Part shown: positions 49,681-57,907 of the stretch, one piece after another
Layout: every line of letters begins with the position of its first letter
Position numbering within the stretch: the stretch's first letter is position 1
Assembly (NCBI RefSeq): GCF_900115565.1
Contig: NZ_FOWW01000001.1
Coordinates: forward strand, 873,731 to 937,730
Origin: Amycolatopsis arida
Lineage (GTDB): Bacteria > Actinomycetota > Actinomycetes > Mycobacteriales > Pseudonocardiaceae
Length of the DNA: 64,000 nt
Reading direction: 5' to 3'
Made by a program: the position numbers and the translations under genes
The notes under the pieces: model-generated
The model's input: the letters and a program-made list of their open reading frames with translations, nothing else
What the model was told of the DNA's origin: nothing
Database searches by the model: none

Positions 49681-50343
49681 ATGACCGGCTACGACGACCT
49701 CGACGTGTTCGAGTACCTGGACGCCTCGGCCCTGCCCCGACGCCAGCAGCAGATCCTGGTCACGATCCGGGACTGGGTGGTCCGGCACGGGTACCCGCCG
49801 AACACCCGGCAGATCGGCGACGCGGTCGGCCTGCGGTCCTCGTCGTCGGTGTCGAAGCACCTGGCGAGCCTGGAGGAGAAGGGGTTCCTGCGGCGCGGCG
49901 CCACGGTGTCCCGGCCGATCGACGTGCGGGCGTTCCTCCGGTCGTCCTCGCCACGGGAACACACCGACGGCTCGGTGCCCGTGCCGGTGGTCGGCGACAT
50001 CGCCGCGGGAAGTCCCATCTCGGCGGACGAGCACGTCGACGACGTGCTGACGTTGCCCCGAGAGATCACCGGCCGCGGCACCGTCTTCGGCCTGCGGGTG
50101 CGCGGCGACTCGATGATCGACGCCGCGATCTGCGACGGCGACATCGTCGTGGTGCGGCAGCAGCCCGAGGCCCACTCCGGGCAGATCGTCGCCGCCATGA
50201 TCGACGGCGAGGCCACCGTCAAGGTGTACCGCCGGCGCCACGGCCACGTCTACCTCGAGCCGCGGAACCCGGACTACGACGTCATCGACGGCGACGGGGC
50301 CGTCGTGCTGGGCATCGTCGTCTCGGTGCTCCGCAGCGTCTGA
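49681..50343 (+). CDS. lexA: LexA-type SOS repressor / S24 autoprotease
   Basis: 220 residues. Residues 15-80 are a LexA winged helix (RQQQILVTIRDWVVRHGYPPNTRQIGDAVG, SSSVSKHLASLEEKGFLRR). The cleavage site is Ala109-Gly110 (GDIAAGSP), nucleophile Ser144 (RGDSMIDAAI) and Lys181 (GEATVKVYRR), all intact. TACGAT (49668-49673) ends 7 bases before the ATG, so it is leaderless. No recA or other SOS gene is adjacent; it may be the main LexA or a second copy. Confidence 0.88.
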   Translation: MTGYDDLDVFEYLDASALPRRQQQILVTIRDWVVRHGYPPNTRQIGDAVGLRSSSSVSKHLASLEEKGFLRRGATVSRPIDVRAFLRSSSPREHTDGSVPVPVVGDIAAGSPISADEHVDDVLTLPREITGRGTVFGLRVRGDSMIDAAICDGDIVVVRQQPEAHSGQIVAAMIDGEATVKVYRRRHGHVYLEPRNPDYDVIDGDGAVVLGIVVSVLRSV

Positions 50344-50481
50344 CCCCGCCGCTCCCCCGGCGTCACCGCGGCTCGGCGCGGCGGACACGGAGCCCATCGA
50401 CGGTGGGCATGGGGACGGTGTGCCGCCGGGAGCGGGTGGGCCCCGGCGGGGTGACCGAGGGGGCCGGCCCCGTCGGCCCGC

Positions 50482-52056
50482 TCAGCGCTGGACGCCGCGG
50501 ACGTCCTCCGGCCATTCCAGCGGGACCCCGAGCTTGCCCAGCACCGCCTGGAAGTCGGCGAGCAGGTCGGGCCGAGCCCGCACGGCCCGCGGCGGCACGC
50601 CGTGATCCAGCGCGAACGCCGCGAGCGCGCCCGCCGCCTCGCCGGTGTTCCACTCCACCGGATGCAGCCGGTAGCACCCGTTGGTGATGTGGGTGACGCC
50701 GAGACATTTCCCGCCGGCGACGAGGTTGTCCAGCCGGACCGGCAGCAGCGCGCCGAGCGGGATCTGGAAGGGGTAGCAGGGGATGTCGAGGTAGCCGCGC
50801 CCGCCGGTGCTCGGGTGCAGGTCGATCCGGTAGCTGCCGATGCCGACGCTGTCGGTGAACGGCTCGGCCCCCGCGGCCCCCGGCCGGGCCGCCACCCCGA
50901 CGTGCTGCTCCAGCACGGTGAGCTCGGCGCGGATCCGGCGGCTCTCCCGGACATAGGGGGCGGCGGCCAGCCCGTCGGCGGTGCCGAGCGGCGCACCGGC
51001 GGGCCGCAGCCGCGGGTAGCCGGTGCCGCCGTCCGGCCGCGGTGCCTCAGTCTGCAACCAGTACACGAACGACAGCGTCAGCTGCCGGGCCTGCGCCAGC
51101 CGCTCCCGGCGCTCGCCGGAACCCACCCCGGTCACCGGCGCGAGCCAGTAGTCGACCTGCGGCCAGTTCACCAGCGTGACGTCCGGCAGCGGCGGGTCGT
51201 ACAGCCGACCGCTGCGGATCCGGCGGAACCGCCACAGGTCCTGCTCACCGTCCACTCCGAACAGTGGCCGGCGCAGCGGCCGGCCGGTCTCCGGCTCCTG
51301 CGTGGCCCAGCCCAGCTGCGGTCCCGGCCAGAACGGCGCCCGGTAGCCACGCCAGAAGTCGTAGTCGCGGGGCCGCTCGACGACGTGCTCGCCGTCCGGG
51401 GCCAACTCCAGCGCGACGCACCAGGTGAGCGCCTGCTGGTCGAACGGGTCGGCGGGACCGTCGAGCGCGTGCGGCTCCCCGGTCTCGGCCGCGCTCTCCG
51501 CGCCGAGCACGTGCTCGCACCCGGCCAGCGGCAGCAGGTCGCCCTCCTCGGTCGCGTCGACCACCAGCGCCGCGCGCACCGTCACCGGGCCGTCGGGCGT
51601 ACCGAAGGTGACGGCCTCGACGCGGTCGCCGTCGACGCCGGCCGCGACCGGCTCGTGGTGGTGCCGGACGTCCAGGTTGCCGGACCGCCGCAGCGGCGCG
51701 AGCAGGTCGGCCAGCACGTCGCGGATCACCACCGGCTCGGCGCACAGCGCGCTCACCCAGCCCTCGCCCGGGTTCAGGTCCCGGACGGCCCTGGCCCGCT
51801 CACTCAGCCGCGGGTCGGCCCGGTAACGGTCCCGCACCCGCGAGCGCAGCAGCCGGTAGGACGCGGTGCTCCCGATGGTCTCCACCCACGGGTTCTCGTC
51901 GGGCGGCACGGCCTGCGTGGTCAGCTGGCCGCCGAGCCACCCGGTCGCCTCGGTGAGCACGACCCGGCGGCCGAGCAGGGCCGCGGACAGCGCGGCCGCC
52001 ACCCCACCGCACCCGCCGCCGACGACCAGAACGTCGCAGTCGAGTCCCGAACGCAT
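50482..52056 (-). CDS. FAD-dependent oxidoreductase of a carbohydrate-uptake operon
   Basis: 524 residues. The Rossmann motif VLVVGGGCGGVAAALSAALLG is at 9-29, followed by ATGWLGGQLTTQAVPPDE, typical of the large FAD_oxidored family next to sugar transporters. ALVVDATEEGDLLPLAG and the C-terminal VAGGKCLGVTHITNGCYRLHPVEW bind FAD. It probably oxidises an imported sugar or polyol derivative. It is 10 bases after the permease stop and the last gene of the operon. Confidence 0.9.
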   Translation of the reverse strand: MRSGLDCDVLVVGGGCGGVAAALSAALLGRRVVLTEATGWLGGQLTTQAVPPDENPWVETIGSTASYRLLRSRVRDRYRADPRLSERARAVRDLNPGEGWVSALCAEPVVIRDVLADLLAPLRRSGNLDVRHHHEPVAAGVDGDRVEAVTFGTPDGPVTVRAALVVDATEEGDLLPLAGCEHVLGAESAAETGEPHALDGPADPFDQQALTWCVALELAPDGEHVVERPRDYDFWRGYRAPFWPGPQLGWATQEPETGRPLRRPLFGVDGEQDLWRFRRIRSGRLYDPPLPDVTLVNWPQVDYWLAPVTGVGSGERRERLAQARQLTLSFVYWLQTEAPRPDGGTGYPRLRPAGAPLGTADGLAAAPYVRESRRIRAELTVLEQHVGVAARPGAAGAEPFTDSVGIGSYRIDLHPSTGGRGYLDIPCYPFQIPLGALLPVRLDNLVAGGKCLGVTHITNGCYRLHPVEWNTGEAAGALAAFALDHGVPPRAVRARPDLLADFQAVLGKLGVPLEWPEDVRGVQR

Positions 52057-52066
52057 TCTCCTCCGT

Positions 52067-52897
52067 TCACTTGATGCCCGTCTGGGCGAGGCTCTCGGTG
52101 ATCTGCCGGCGGGCGACGAGGTAGGCGATGAGCAGGGGAACGGTCGAGATGGCCGTGGCCGCCATCTGCACCCCCCAGATGGGATTGCCGCTGGTGTCGG
52201 TGAACGCCGTCAGGGCGAGCGGCACGGTGAACAGCTCGCTGCGGTTGACGAACACCAGCGGCTCCAGAAAGGAGTTCCAGCTGTAGAGGAACGCGATGAT
52301 GCCGATGGTGCCGAGCATCGGGCGGGCCAACGGCAGGACGACGTGCAGCAGGATCCGCGGCCGGCCCATGCCGTCGATCATCGCCGCCTCCTCCAGCTCG
52401 ACCGGGACCGACTGGATGAACTGGCGCATGAGGAAGATCCCGGTGACGCCGGTCGCGCCGAACACGGGCAGCGTCAGCAGCGGCACGTGCGTGTCGGCAA
52501 GCCCGAGGTGCTTCATCAGGGTGAAGTTCGGGATCAGCGTGACCTCGACCGGCAGCATGAGCGCGCTCAGGAACACGAAGAAGATGACGTTGCGGCCGGG
52601 GAAGCGCAGTCGGGCGAACGCGTAGCCGGACAGCAGCGACAGCGCGCAGGTGAACAGCGCGACCAGCGTCGCGATGTAGAGGCTGTTGTAGATCTGCCGG
52701 CCGAACGGCTGGAAGGTGAAGACCGCGCGGATGTTGTCCCAGGTGATCGCCCGCGGGATCAGCTGCGGCGGTGAGGCGAGCACGTCGCCGGGCAGCTTCA
52801 GCGCGCTCGAGATCATCCACAGGAACGGGAACACCAGCGGGACCGACAGGGCCACCAGGAACGCGTACAGCGCCACGCGCGCGAGCGTCCTACTCAC
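52067..52897 (-). CDS. Carbohydrate ABC transporter permease (MalG type)
   Basis: 276 residues with six helices. It opens VPLVFPFLWMISSALK and has the EAA loop ELEEAAMIDGMGRPRILLHVVLPLARP. The family imports mono- or oligosaccharides. The start overlaps the upstream permease stop by eight bases. Confidence 0.94.
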   Translation of the reverse strand: MSRTLARVALYAFLVALSVPLVFPFLWMISSALKLPGDVLASPPQLIPRAITWDNIRAVFTFQPFGRQIYNSLYIATLVALFTCALSLLSGYAFARLRFPGRNVIFFVFLSALMLPVEVTLIPNFTLMKHLGLADTHVPLLTLPVFGATGVTGIFLMRQFIQSVPVELEEAAMIDGMGRPRILLHVVLPLARPMLGTIGIIAFLYSWNSFLEPLVFVNRSELFTVPLALTAFTDTSGNPIWGVQMAATAISTVPLLIAYLVARRQITESLAQTGIK

Positions 52898-53846
52898 CGT
52901 GCACCCACCTCCGCCGAGCCCACCACTGCGCGGCCACCAGCAGCAACGTCAGTCCGAACAGGACGACGGCGATCGCGCTCGCGTAGCCAGCCCGGAACAG
53001 CTCGAACGCCTGCTCGTACAGGTAGAACGCCAGCACCGAGGTGGCGTGCGAGGGGCCGCCGTGCGTCATCAACTGGATGTAGTCGAACACCTGGAACGAG
53101 CCGATGAACGTGATGAGCACGACCACCAGCGTGGTGGGGGCGATCAGCGGCAGCACGACGTGCCGGATCACCCGCCACTCGCTCGCGCCGTCCAACCGCG
53201 CCGCCTCGAGGGTCTCCGCCGGGATGTTGCGCAGCGCGGCCAGGAAGATCACCGCCTTGAGCCCGACCGTCTTCAACGCCGCCACCACGATCACCGCCGC
53301 CAGCGCCGGCCTCGCCTCGAACAGCCAGTTGGGCCCGGTGATGCCCACCAGCGACAGCAGCTCGTTGACACCGCCGCCCTGGCCCTGCAGCAGGAACCGC
53401 CACACCAGCGCCCACGCGGCCTGCGAGGTGACCACGGACAGGAACGCGAGCGTGAGGAACAACCCTGCGCCGGGAGGGCGCCGGTACAGCACGAGCGCCA
53501 GTGCCAGCGAGAGCCCGACGTTGATGGCCACCAGCCCGAGCGCGAACACCCCGGTGACCGCCACCGACTGCCAAAACGTGGGGTCCTCGGTGAGCAGCCG
53601 CCGGTAGTTGTCCCAGCCCGCGATCTCGGAGCGGCCGGAGCGCAGGTCGGTGTGCGTGAACGACAGCACCACGATCGCCACGAGGGGCACCAGGACGAAC
53701 AGGGTGAACCCGAGCGCCTGTGGCGTGATGAACAGGTAGCCGGTCAGCGACTCGCGCGGCCGGTGCCGGCGCGGCGCCCGCCGCCCCCGCCCGCTGGGGG
53801 CGGGGGCGGCGGCGCCGGGGGCGGGAGCGACCGGTGGGGCGACCAT
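52890..53846 (-). CDS. Carbohydrate ABC transporter permease (MalF type)
   Basis: 318 residues from ATG 53846. A Pro/Ala/Arg-rich N-terminal 30 residues precedes LTGYLFITPQALGFTLFVLVPL and six helices, with the EAA loop ETLEAARLDGASEWRVIRHVVLPLIAP. It lies four bases after the binding-protein stop. A cognate ATPase is absent, as usual where one shared MsiK-type ATPase serves many systems. Confidence 0.94.
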   Translation of the reverse strand: MVAPPVAPAPGAAAPAPSGRGRRAPRRHRPRESLTGYLFITPQALGFTLFVLVPLVAIVVLSFTHTDLRSGRSEIAGWDNYRRLLTEDPTFWQSVAVTGVFALGLVAINVGLSLALALVLYRRPPGAGLFLTLAFLSVVTSQAAWALVWRFLLQGQGGGVNELLSLVGITGPNWLFEARPALAAVIVVAALKTVGLKAVIFLAALRNIPAETLEAARLDGASEWRVIRHVVLPLIAPTTLVVVLITFIGSFQVFDYIQLMTHGGPSHATSVLAFYLYEQAFELFRAGYASAIAVVLFGLTLLLVAAQWWARRRWVHGE

Positions 53847-53850
53847 CGCG

Positions 53851-55140
53851 TCACCCCGCCTGCCGCAACAGCGGGTCGACCGCGTCGCACAGCCTGCGCA
53901 GCACGCCGGGCACGTCCGCGGCGGGCGACCACAGCTCGTCGAACAGTGGCTGTGCCGTGGTCTTGATCTCCGGCCAGGCACGCGGGTACTGGAACGTGTG
54001 GCCCTCGGTGATGCTCGGCACGAGGATGGTCTCGAACGCCTCCGGCGGCAGGGCGCTGCCGGCGGAGATGCCCTCGGCGTCGGCGAGGACGGACCGACGC
54101 GCCGGCGGGTAGAACTGGGCGAGCTCGCGCACGCCCCGCTCGCTGGTGAGGAACCGGAGGAACTCGGTGGCCAGCTCGCGGTTGCGGGCCTGCTCGAACA
54201 CGACGAGCCCGGCCTGCCCCGTCACGTGCGGCTGCCCACCCGGCCCGCCGGGCAGCGGCGCGACACCCCATTCGAACGTGGCACCGTCCAGTTGCGACAG
54301 TCGCGACAGCTGGGTGATGGTCAGTGCCGCGTTGCCCGCGTAGAAGTCGGCCTGCGCGCCCGGCGGCACGGCGGTGCCGTCCACGAAGGCCATGCGGTGC
54401 AGCTCGCCGATGGCACGTTCCGCACCCGGGCTGTCCAGAGTGCACTCCTTGCTGGCCGGGTCGTAGAACCCGGCGCCGTGGGCCCGCAGCAGCGGGTCCA
54501 GCGTCGGCCACGACACGGACAGCGGCCCGTAGACGCTGCCCTCGTTGCTCTGGAACACGAAGCCGCCGCCCGGCAGGGTCGGTTGCAGCTCGCGGGCGAG
54601 CCCGGCGAGCCGCTCCCAGGTCCACTGGCCGCGCGCGGCCAGCTCGGCGGGGTCGGGCAGGCTCGCGCCGGCGAAGAGGTCCTTGTTGTAGATGACGAAG
54701 AACGGGCTGGTGGAGAACGGCACCCCGTACACGGCCTCGCCGTCGCGCCAGTTGGTGAAGGCCGCGGGAACGAAGTCGTCGAACCGGTAGCCCTGGTCCG
54801 CCCGCAGCGCGGGGCCGACGTCGGCGAGCTGACCGGAGGCGGCCATGCCGACGGCGTCCGGGGCGCCCAGCCAGCCCAGGTCGGGCGGGTCGCCCCCGGC
54901 GAGGCGCACCGAGAGCTTGGTGATGTAGTCGGCCTGCGGCACGGACTGGATCCGGACGTCCGCGCCGTCGTGCTCGGCGGCGAAGTCGTCGGCCAGCCGG
55001 TCGAGCAGGGCCAGCTGCGCCTCGTTCGACGTCCAGACGGTCATGGTCAGCGTGCCGGCACTCGCCTGGTCACCGACGCCGCAGGCCGCGGTCACGGCGA
55101 GCACGGACGCGGCGAGCAGGCAGCGGATACGGGTTCTCAT
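53851..55140 (-). CDS. Extracellular sugar-binding lipoprotein of ABC transporter
   Basis: 429 residues. Lipobox VTAAC places the lipid on Cys20. The family-1 solute-binding fold begins LTMTVWTSNEAQLALLDRLADDFAAEH, contains DPPDLGWLGAPDAVGM, and ends with a repeated loop AGLVVFEQARNRELATEFLRFLTSE. It is the first structural gene of the operon, 108 bases downstream of the LacI regulator on the same strand. Confidence 0.93.
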   Translation of the reverse strand: MRTRIRCLLAASVLAVTAACGVGDQASAGTLTMTVWTSNEAQLALLDRLADDFAAEHDGADVRIQSVPQADYITKLSVRLAGGDPPDLGWLGAPDAVGMAASGQLADVGPALRADQGYRFDDFVPAAFTNWRDGEAVYGVPFSTSPFFVIYNKDLFAGASLPDPAELAARGQWTWERLAGLARELQPTLPGGGFVFQSNEGSVYGPLSVSWPTLDPLLRAHGAGFYDPASKECTLDSPGAERAIGELHRMAFVDGTAVPPGAQADFYAGNAALTITQLSRLSQLDGATFEWGVAPLPGGPGGQPHVTGQAGLVVFEQARNRELATEFLRFLTSERGVRELAQFYPPARRSVLADAEGISAGSALPPEAFETILVPSITEGHTFQYPRAWPEIKTTAQPLFDELWSPAADVPGVLRRLCDAVDPLLRQAG

Positions 55141-55248
55141 GCGGCCTCTCCGTTGGCTGGCCGCGCTCCTCCCGCCTCCGCTCCTCCCTCGCTGGCGCTC
55201 GGTCGATGCTCGGCGGTCGTCGCACGGCGGTGTTGGGGTTGACGGTGT

Positions 55249-56322
55249 TCACTCCCGGTGTGGGGTTCCTTCGTCCACTGTGGTGTTCTCGGGCGCGGCG
55301 AGCGTGCCGCCCTCGTGTGCCGGGCACTCGACGACAACGGTGCCGCCCTCGTCGCCCTCGTCGCCGTCGAGCCTGGCCAGCAGCCGCTCGAGCGCGCGGC
55401 GGCCGACCAGCCGGCCGGGGACGCCGTAGCCGGACCAGCCGCCGCGCGCGCCCTCCTCGCCGTCCTCGGGGATCCCGGCGACGGCGACGGACAGCCCGCC
55501 GGGCACGCTCGTCGCGCACCGCTCGGCGGCGATCCGCACCTCCTCGGCGTAGCCGGTGCTCTCGGCGACCACGGCCGTGACCCCCGCCCGCCGCAGCTCG
55601 CGCACGAACGCCGGGGAGATCGCGCCGGCCGCGGGGAAGCGCGGGGACACGTCGAGCGCACCCGCGCGCAGCCCGGCGAGCCGGTCGGCGGTGGCCGGCA
55701 GGTCCGGGTTGGCGCCCACATAGGCGATCCGGCGGTGCCCGAGCGCGGCGAGCCGTCCGGCCAGCGTGCGGCCCGCGCCCGCGTAGTCCGGCGACACGTT
55801 CGGCACCTCGCGCCCGTCGTCGAGGAAGCGCCGCCCGATGAAGACGAACGGGTACTCCTCGACGACCAGGTGCTCCAGCTCGGCGGGGATCTCGTCGCGG
55901 CCGAGCAGTACCGCGCCGTCGACCAGCCGCAGCTTGTTCTCGCCGCCGGCGTAGATGCTGCGCATCGGTCCGGAGGTGGCCGCGCTGGTGAACAGCAGCA
56001 GGTCGTGCCCCGCCTCCTCGGCGGCCTCCTCGATCCCCAGCAGGAACGGGTGGTAGAAGCTGCGCTGGGCGACGCTGAACACCCGCTCGTAGGTGAACAC
56101 GCCCAGCAGCTGGCTGCGCCCCTTCGCCAGGCGCCGGGCCAGCGGGTCGGCGCGGTAGCCGAGCTCGCGGGCGACGTCGAGCACCCGCTGCCGCGTCTCC
56201 TTCGGGATGGACGCCGCCTTGCCCCGCAGGATCAGCGACACGGCGGCCTGGGTCACGCTCGCCCGCCGCGCGATGTCCACCTGCGACACGCGGCGCGGCC
56301 TGCCCTGGCCAGTTATGCGCAT
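55249..56322 (-). CDS. LacI family transcriptional regulator
   Basis: 357 residues from ATG 56322. The helix-turn-helix and hinge are RRVSQVDIARRASVTQAAVSLILRGKAA, with KETRQRVLDVARELGYRADPLARRLA. The sugar-binding periplasmic-type domain follows (LLGVFTYERVF, GHRRIAYVGANPDLPATADRLAGL). The start codon itself lies inside a perfect 16-base palindrome, implying autorepression at initiation. It presumably controls the downstream transporter and oxidoreductase. An ATG 16 codons upstream would put a rare TTA codon in the gene and is rejected. Confidence 0.93.
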   Translation of the reverse strand: MRITGQGRPRRVSQVDIARRASVTQAAVSLILRGKAASIPKETRQRVLDVARELGYRADPLARRLAKGRSQLLGVFTYERVFSVAQRSFYHPFLLGIEEAAEEAGHDLLLFTSAATSGPMRSIYAGGENKLRLVDGAVLLGRDEIPAELEHLVVEEYPFVFIGRRFLDDGREVPNVSPDYAGAGRTLAGRLAALGHRRIAYVGANPDLPATADRLAGLRAGALDVSPRFPAAGAISPAFVRELRRAGVTAVVAESTGYAEEVRIAAERCATSVPGGLSVAVAGIPEDGEEGARGGWSGYGVPGRLVGRRALERLLARLDGDEGDEGGTVVVECPAHEGGTLAAPENTTVDEGTPHRE

Positions 56323-56326
56323 AACT
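56311..56326. promoter_or_regulatory. Palindromic LacI operator covering the LacI start codon
   Basis: AGTTATGCGCATAACT is a perfect 16-base palindrome with the central CG step typical of LacI-family operators. The minus-strand ATG (56322-56320) is inside it. AT-rich sequence on the outer side suits a -10 box of a leaderless transcript. Confidence 0.8.
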
Positions 56327-56423
56327 AAGAGTTGCAAGTGGAGCGGGCTCTCGTCAACCCCGTCTCCCACCCTGGCCGCGCGCCACCATGTTGCGATCGA
56401 CGCGTGGCGGGGTACCCGCCGGC

Positions 56424-56906
56424 ATGACCGAGTTCCTGAACATCTACCTCAACGACCAGCTCGCGCTCGGTGTGGCGTGGCGGGAGCTGGCCCGGCGATC
56501 GGCGCGCAACAACCGCGGTACCGAGCTCGGTGCCGCGCTGGACCGGGTGGCGACCGCGATCGCCGAGGACGTCGACACGTTCCGCCGGATCATGGACCGG
56601 CTCGCGGTCCGGACCGATCCGGTCAAGCCGCTCGCCGCGACCGCCGCCGAGCGGCTGGCCCGGCTCAAGCCCAACGGCCGGCTGCGCGGCTACTCGCCGC
56701 TCAGCAGGTTTCTCGAGCTGGAGGTGCTGACCATGGGCATCGACGGCAAGAAGCAGCTCTGGACCACCCTGCGCGACCTCGCCGGCCTCGCCTCCCGGCT
56801 CCCGGACGTCGACTTCGACGAGCTGATCACCAGGGCCGAGCACCAGCGCACCGAGCTCGAACCGTTCCGCGTCCTGGCCGGGAGGGACGCCTTCGCCGCA
56901 CGGTGA
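56424..56906 (+). CDS. Conserved helical actinobacterial protein of unknown function
   Basis: 160 residues from ATG 56424. It begins MTEFLNIYLNDQLALGVAWRELARRSARNN and is almost entirely amphipathic helix, with conserved-looking EDVDTFRRIMDRL, GYSPLSRFLELEVLTMGIDGKKQLW and a terminal acidic helix. The helical bundle with spaced Glu/His resembles ferritin-like proteins, but no ExxH pairs are clear. I recall similar proteins in actinomycetes without an assigned role. Confidence 0.75.
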   Translation: MTEFLNIYLNDQLALGVAWRELARRSARNNRGTELGAALDRVATAIAEDVDTFRRIMDRLAVRTDPVKPLAATAAERLARLKPNGRLRGYSPLSRFLELEVLTMGIDGKKQLWTTLRDLAGLASRLPDVDFDELITRAEHQRTELEPFRVLAGRDAFAAR

Positions 56907-56967
56907 CCGGCGCCGGAGTCAGGCGTCCCGACGAAACGAGTCCACTGTCCAACCGCCGCGGTGCGGC

Positions 56968-57795
56968 TCACGGTTTCACGGCAACGCCGGCGAGGTAACG
57001 GGAGCGGGCCGGCTGCCCGCCCCACCACTCGGGCTCGGCACCGTCCGGGCGCCACTCCACGGTCCACGTCACGCCGGGCTCGACCAGGTCCCAACCCGTG
57101 AAGAACTCGGTGAACTCGGCCCGGCTGCGCAGGTGCGCGGGATTGGTGGTCCTGGCGTAGTTCGCCGCGACCGCGCGGGCCTTCTCCTCGTCGATCTCGA
57201 CGCAGCCGTGCGTCAGCACCAGCACGCTGCCAGGGCACAGCTGGTCCTGGTAGTGGCGCAGCGCCTTCTCCGGCTCCCGCTCCGGCGGCATGAAGTGCAG
57301 GATCGCGGTCATCAGCAGGCACACCGGCTCGGTCCCGTCGATCACCCCGGTGGCCAGCACCTGCCGCCACAGCTCGTCGGTGTCGAAGAAGTCCGCGAAC
57401 ACCGCCTTGTGCCGCTCCGGGTCCGCCGTGTCGTCCAGCAGGATCCGCGCGTGGGCGTGCGCGATCTCCTCGTTGTCGACGTAGACCACCCGCGCCCGCG
57501 CCTCCGGTGCCACTCGGTCGGCGACCTCGTGCGCCTGCCCCTGGCTCGGCAGCCCCGCGCCGATGTCCACGAACTGCCGCACCCCACGCTCCAGCGCGAA
57601 CCGCACCGCCCGCCCCACGAACGCCCGGTTCGACCGCATCGCCTCGCGGATGTCCGGCACCATCGCCACCTGCTGCTCGGCGAACCGCCGGTCGATCGCG
57701 TAGTTGTGCCTCCCGCCGAGCAGGTAGTCGTACACCCGGGCCGAGCTCGGCTTGTCCACCGCCGCCGCCAGCCCCTCGCGCCCGCCGTCCCGCAT
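56968..57795 (-). CDS. SAM-dependent methyltransferase (PF04672/DUF574 type)
   Basis: 275 residues from ATG 57795, with GAGGGAG upstream. The family opening KPSSARVYDYLLGGRHNYAIDRRFAEQ is at 15-41. Motif I FVDIGAGLPSQGQAHEVA is at 75-92, then VVYVDNEEIAHAHA and VIDGTEPVCLLMTAILHFMPP. These actinomycete-specific proteins are abundant paralogues with unknown substrates, often near secondary-metabolism or regulatory genes. It has its own promoter region of about 110 bases. Confidence 0.92.
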   Translation of the reverse strand: MRDGGREGLAAAVDKPSSARVYDYLLGGRHNYAIDRRFAEQQVAMVPDIREAMRSNRAFVGRAVRFALERGVRQFVDIGAGLPSQGQAHEVADRVAPEARARVVYVDNEEIAHAHARILLDDTADPERHKAVFADFFDTDELWRQVLATGVIDGTEPVCLLMTAILHFMPPEREPEKALRHYQDQLCPGSVLVLTHGCVEIDEEKARAVAANYARTTNPAHLRSRAEFTEFFTGWDLVEPGVTWTVEWRPDGAEPEWWGGQPARSRYLAGVAVKP

Positions 57796-57907
57796 CCGAC
57801 ACGCTCCCTCGCTCGTCCGGTGTTCTCGCCCAGTGTGCCCTGCCCGACCCGCTCGGTGAACGGGTCGGGCAGGGCGGCGGCACGGTGCGGTCACCGGCCG
57901 AGTCGGG

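Noticed and set aside
56323-56370. Longer LacI start at ATG 56370
   Set aside because: It would place a TTA codon and the AT-rich promoter pocket inside the gene; the helix-turn-helix begins normally from ATG 56322.
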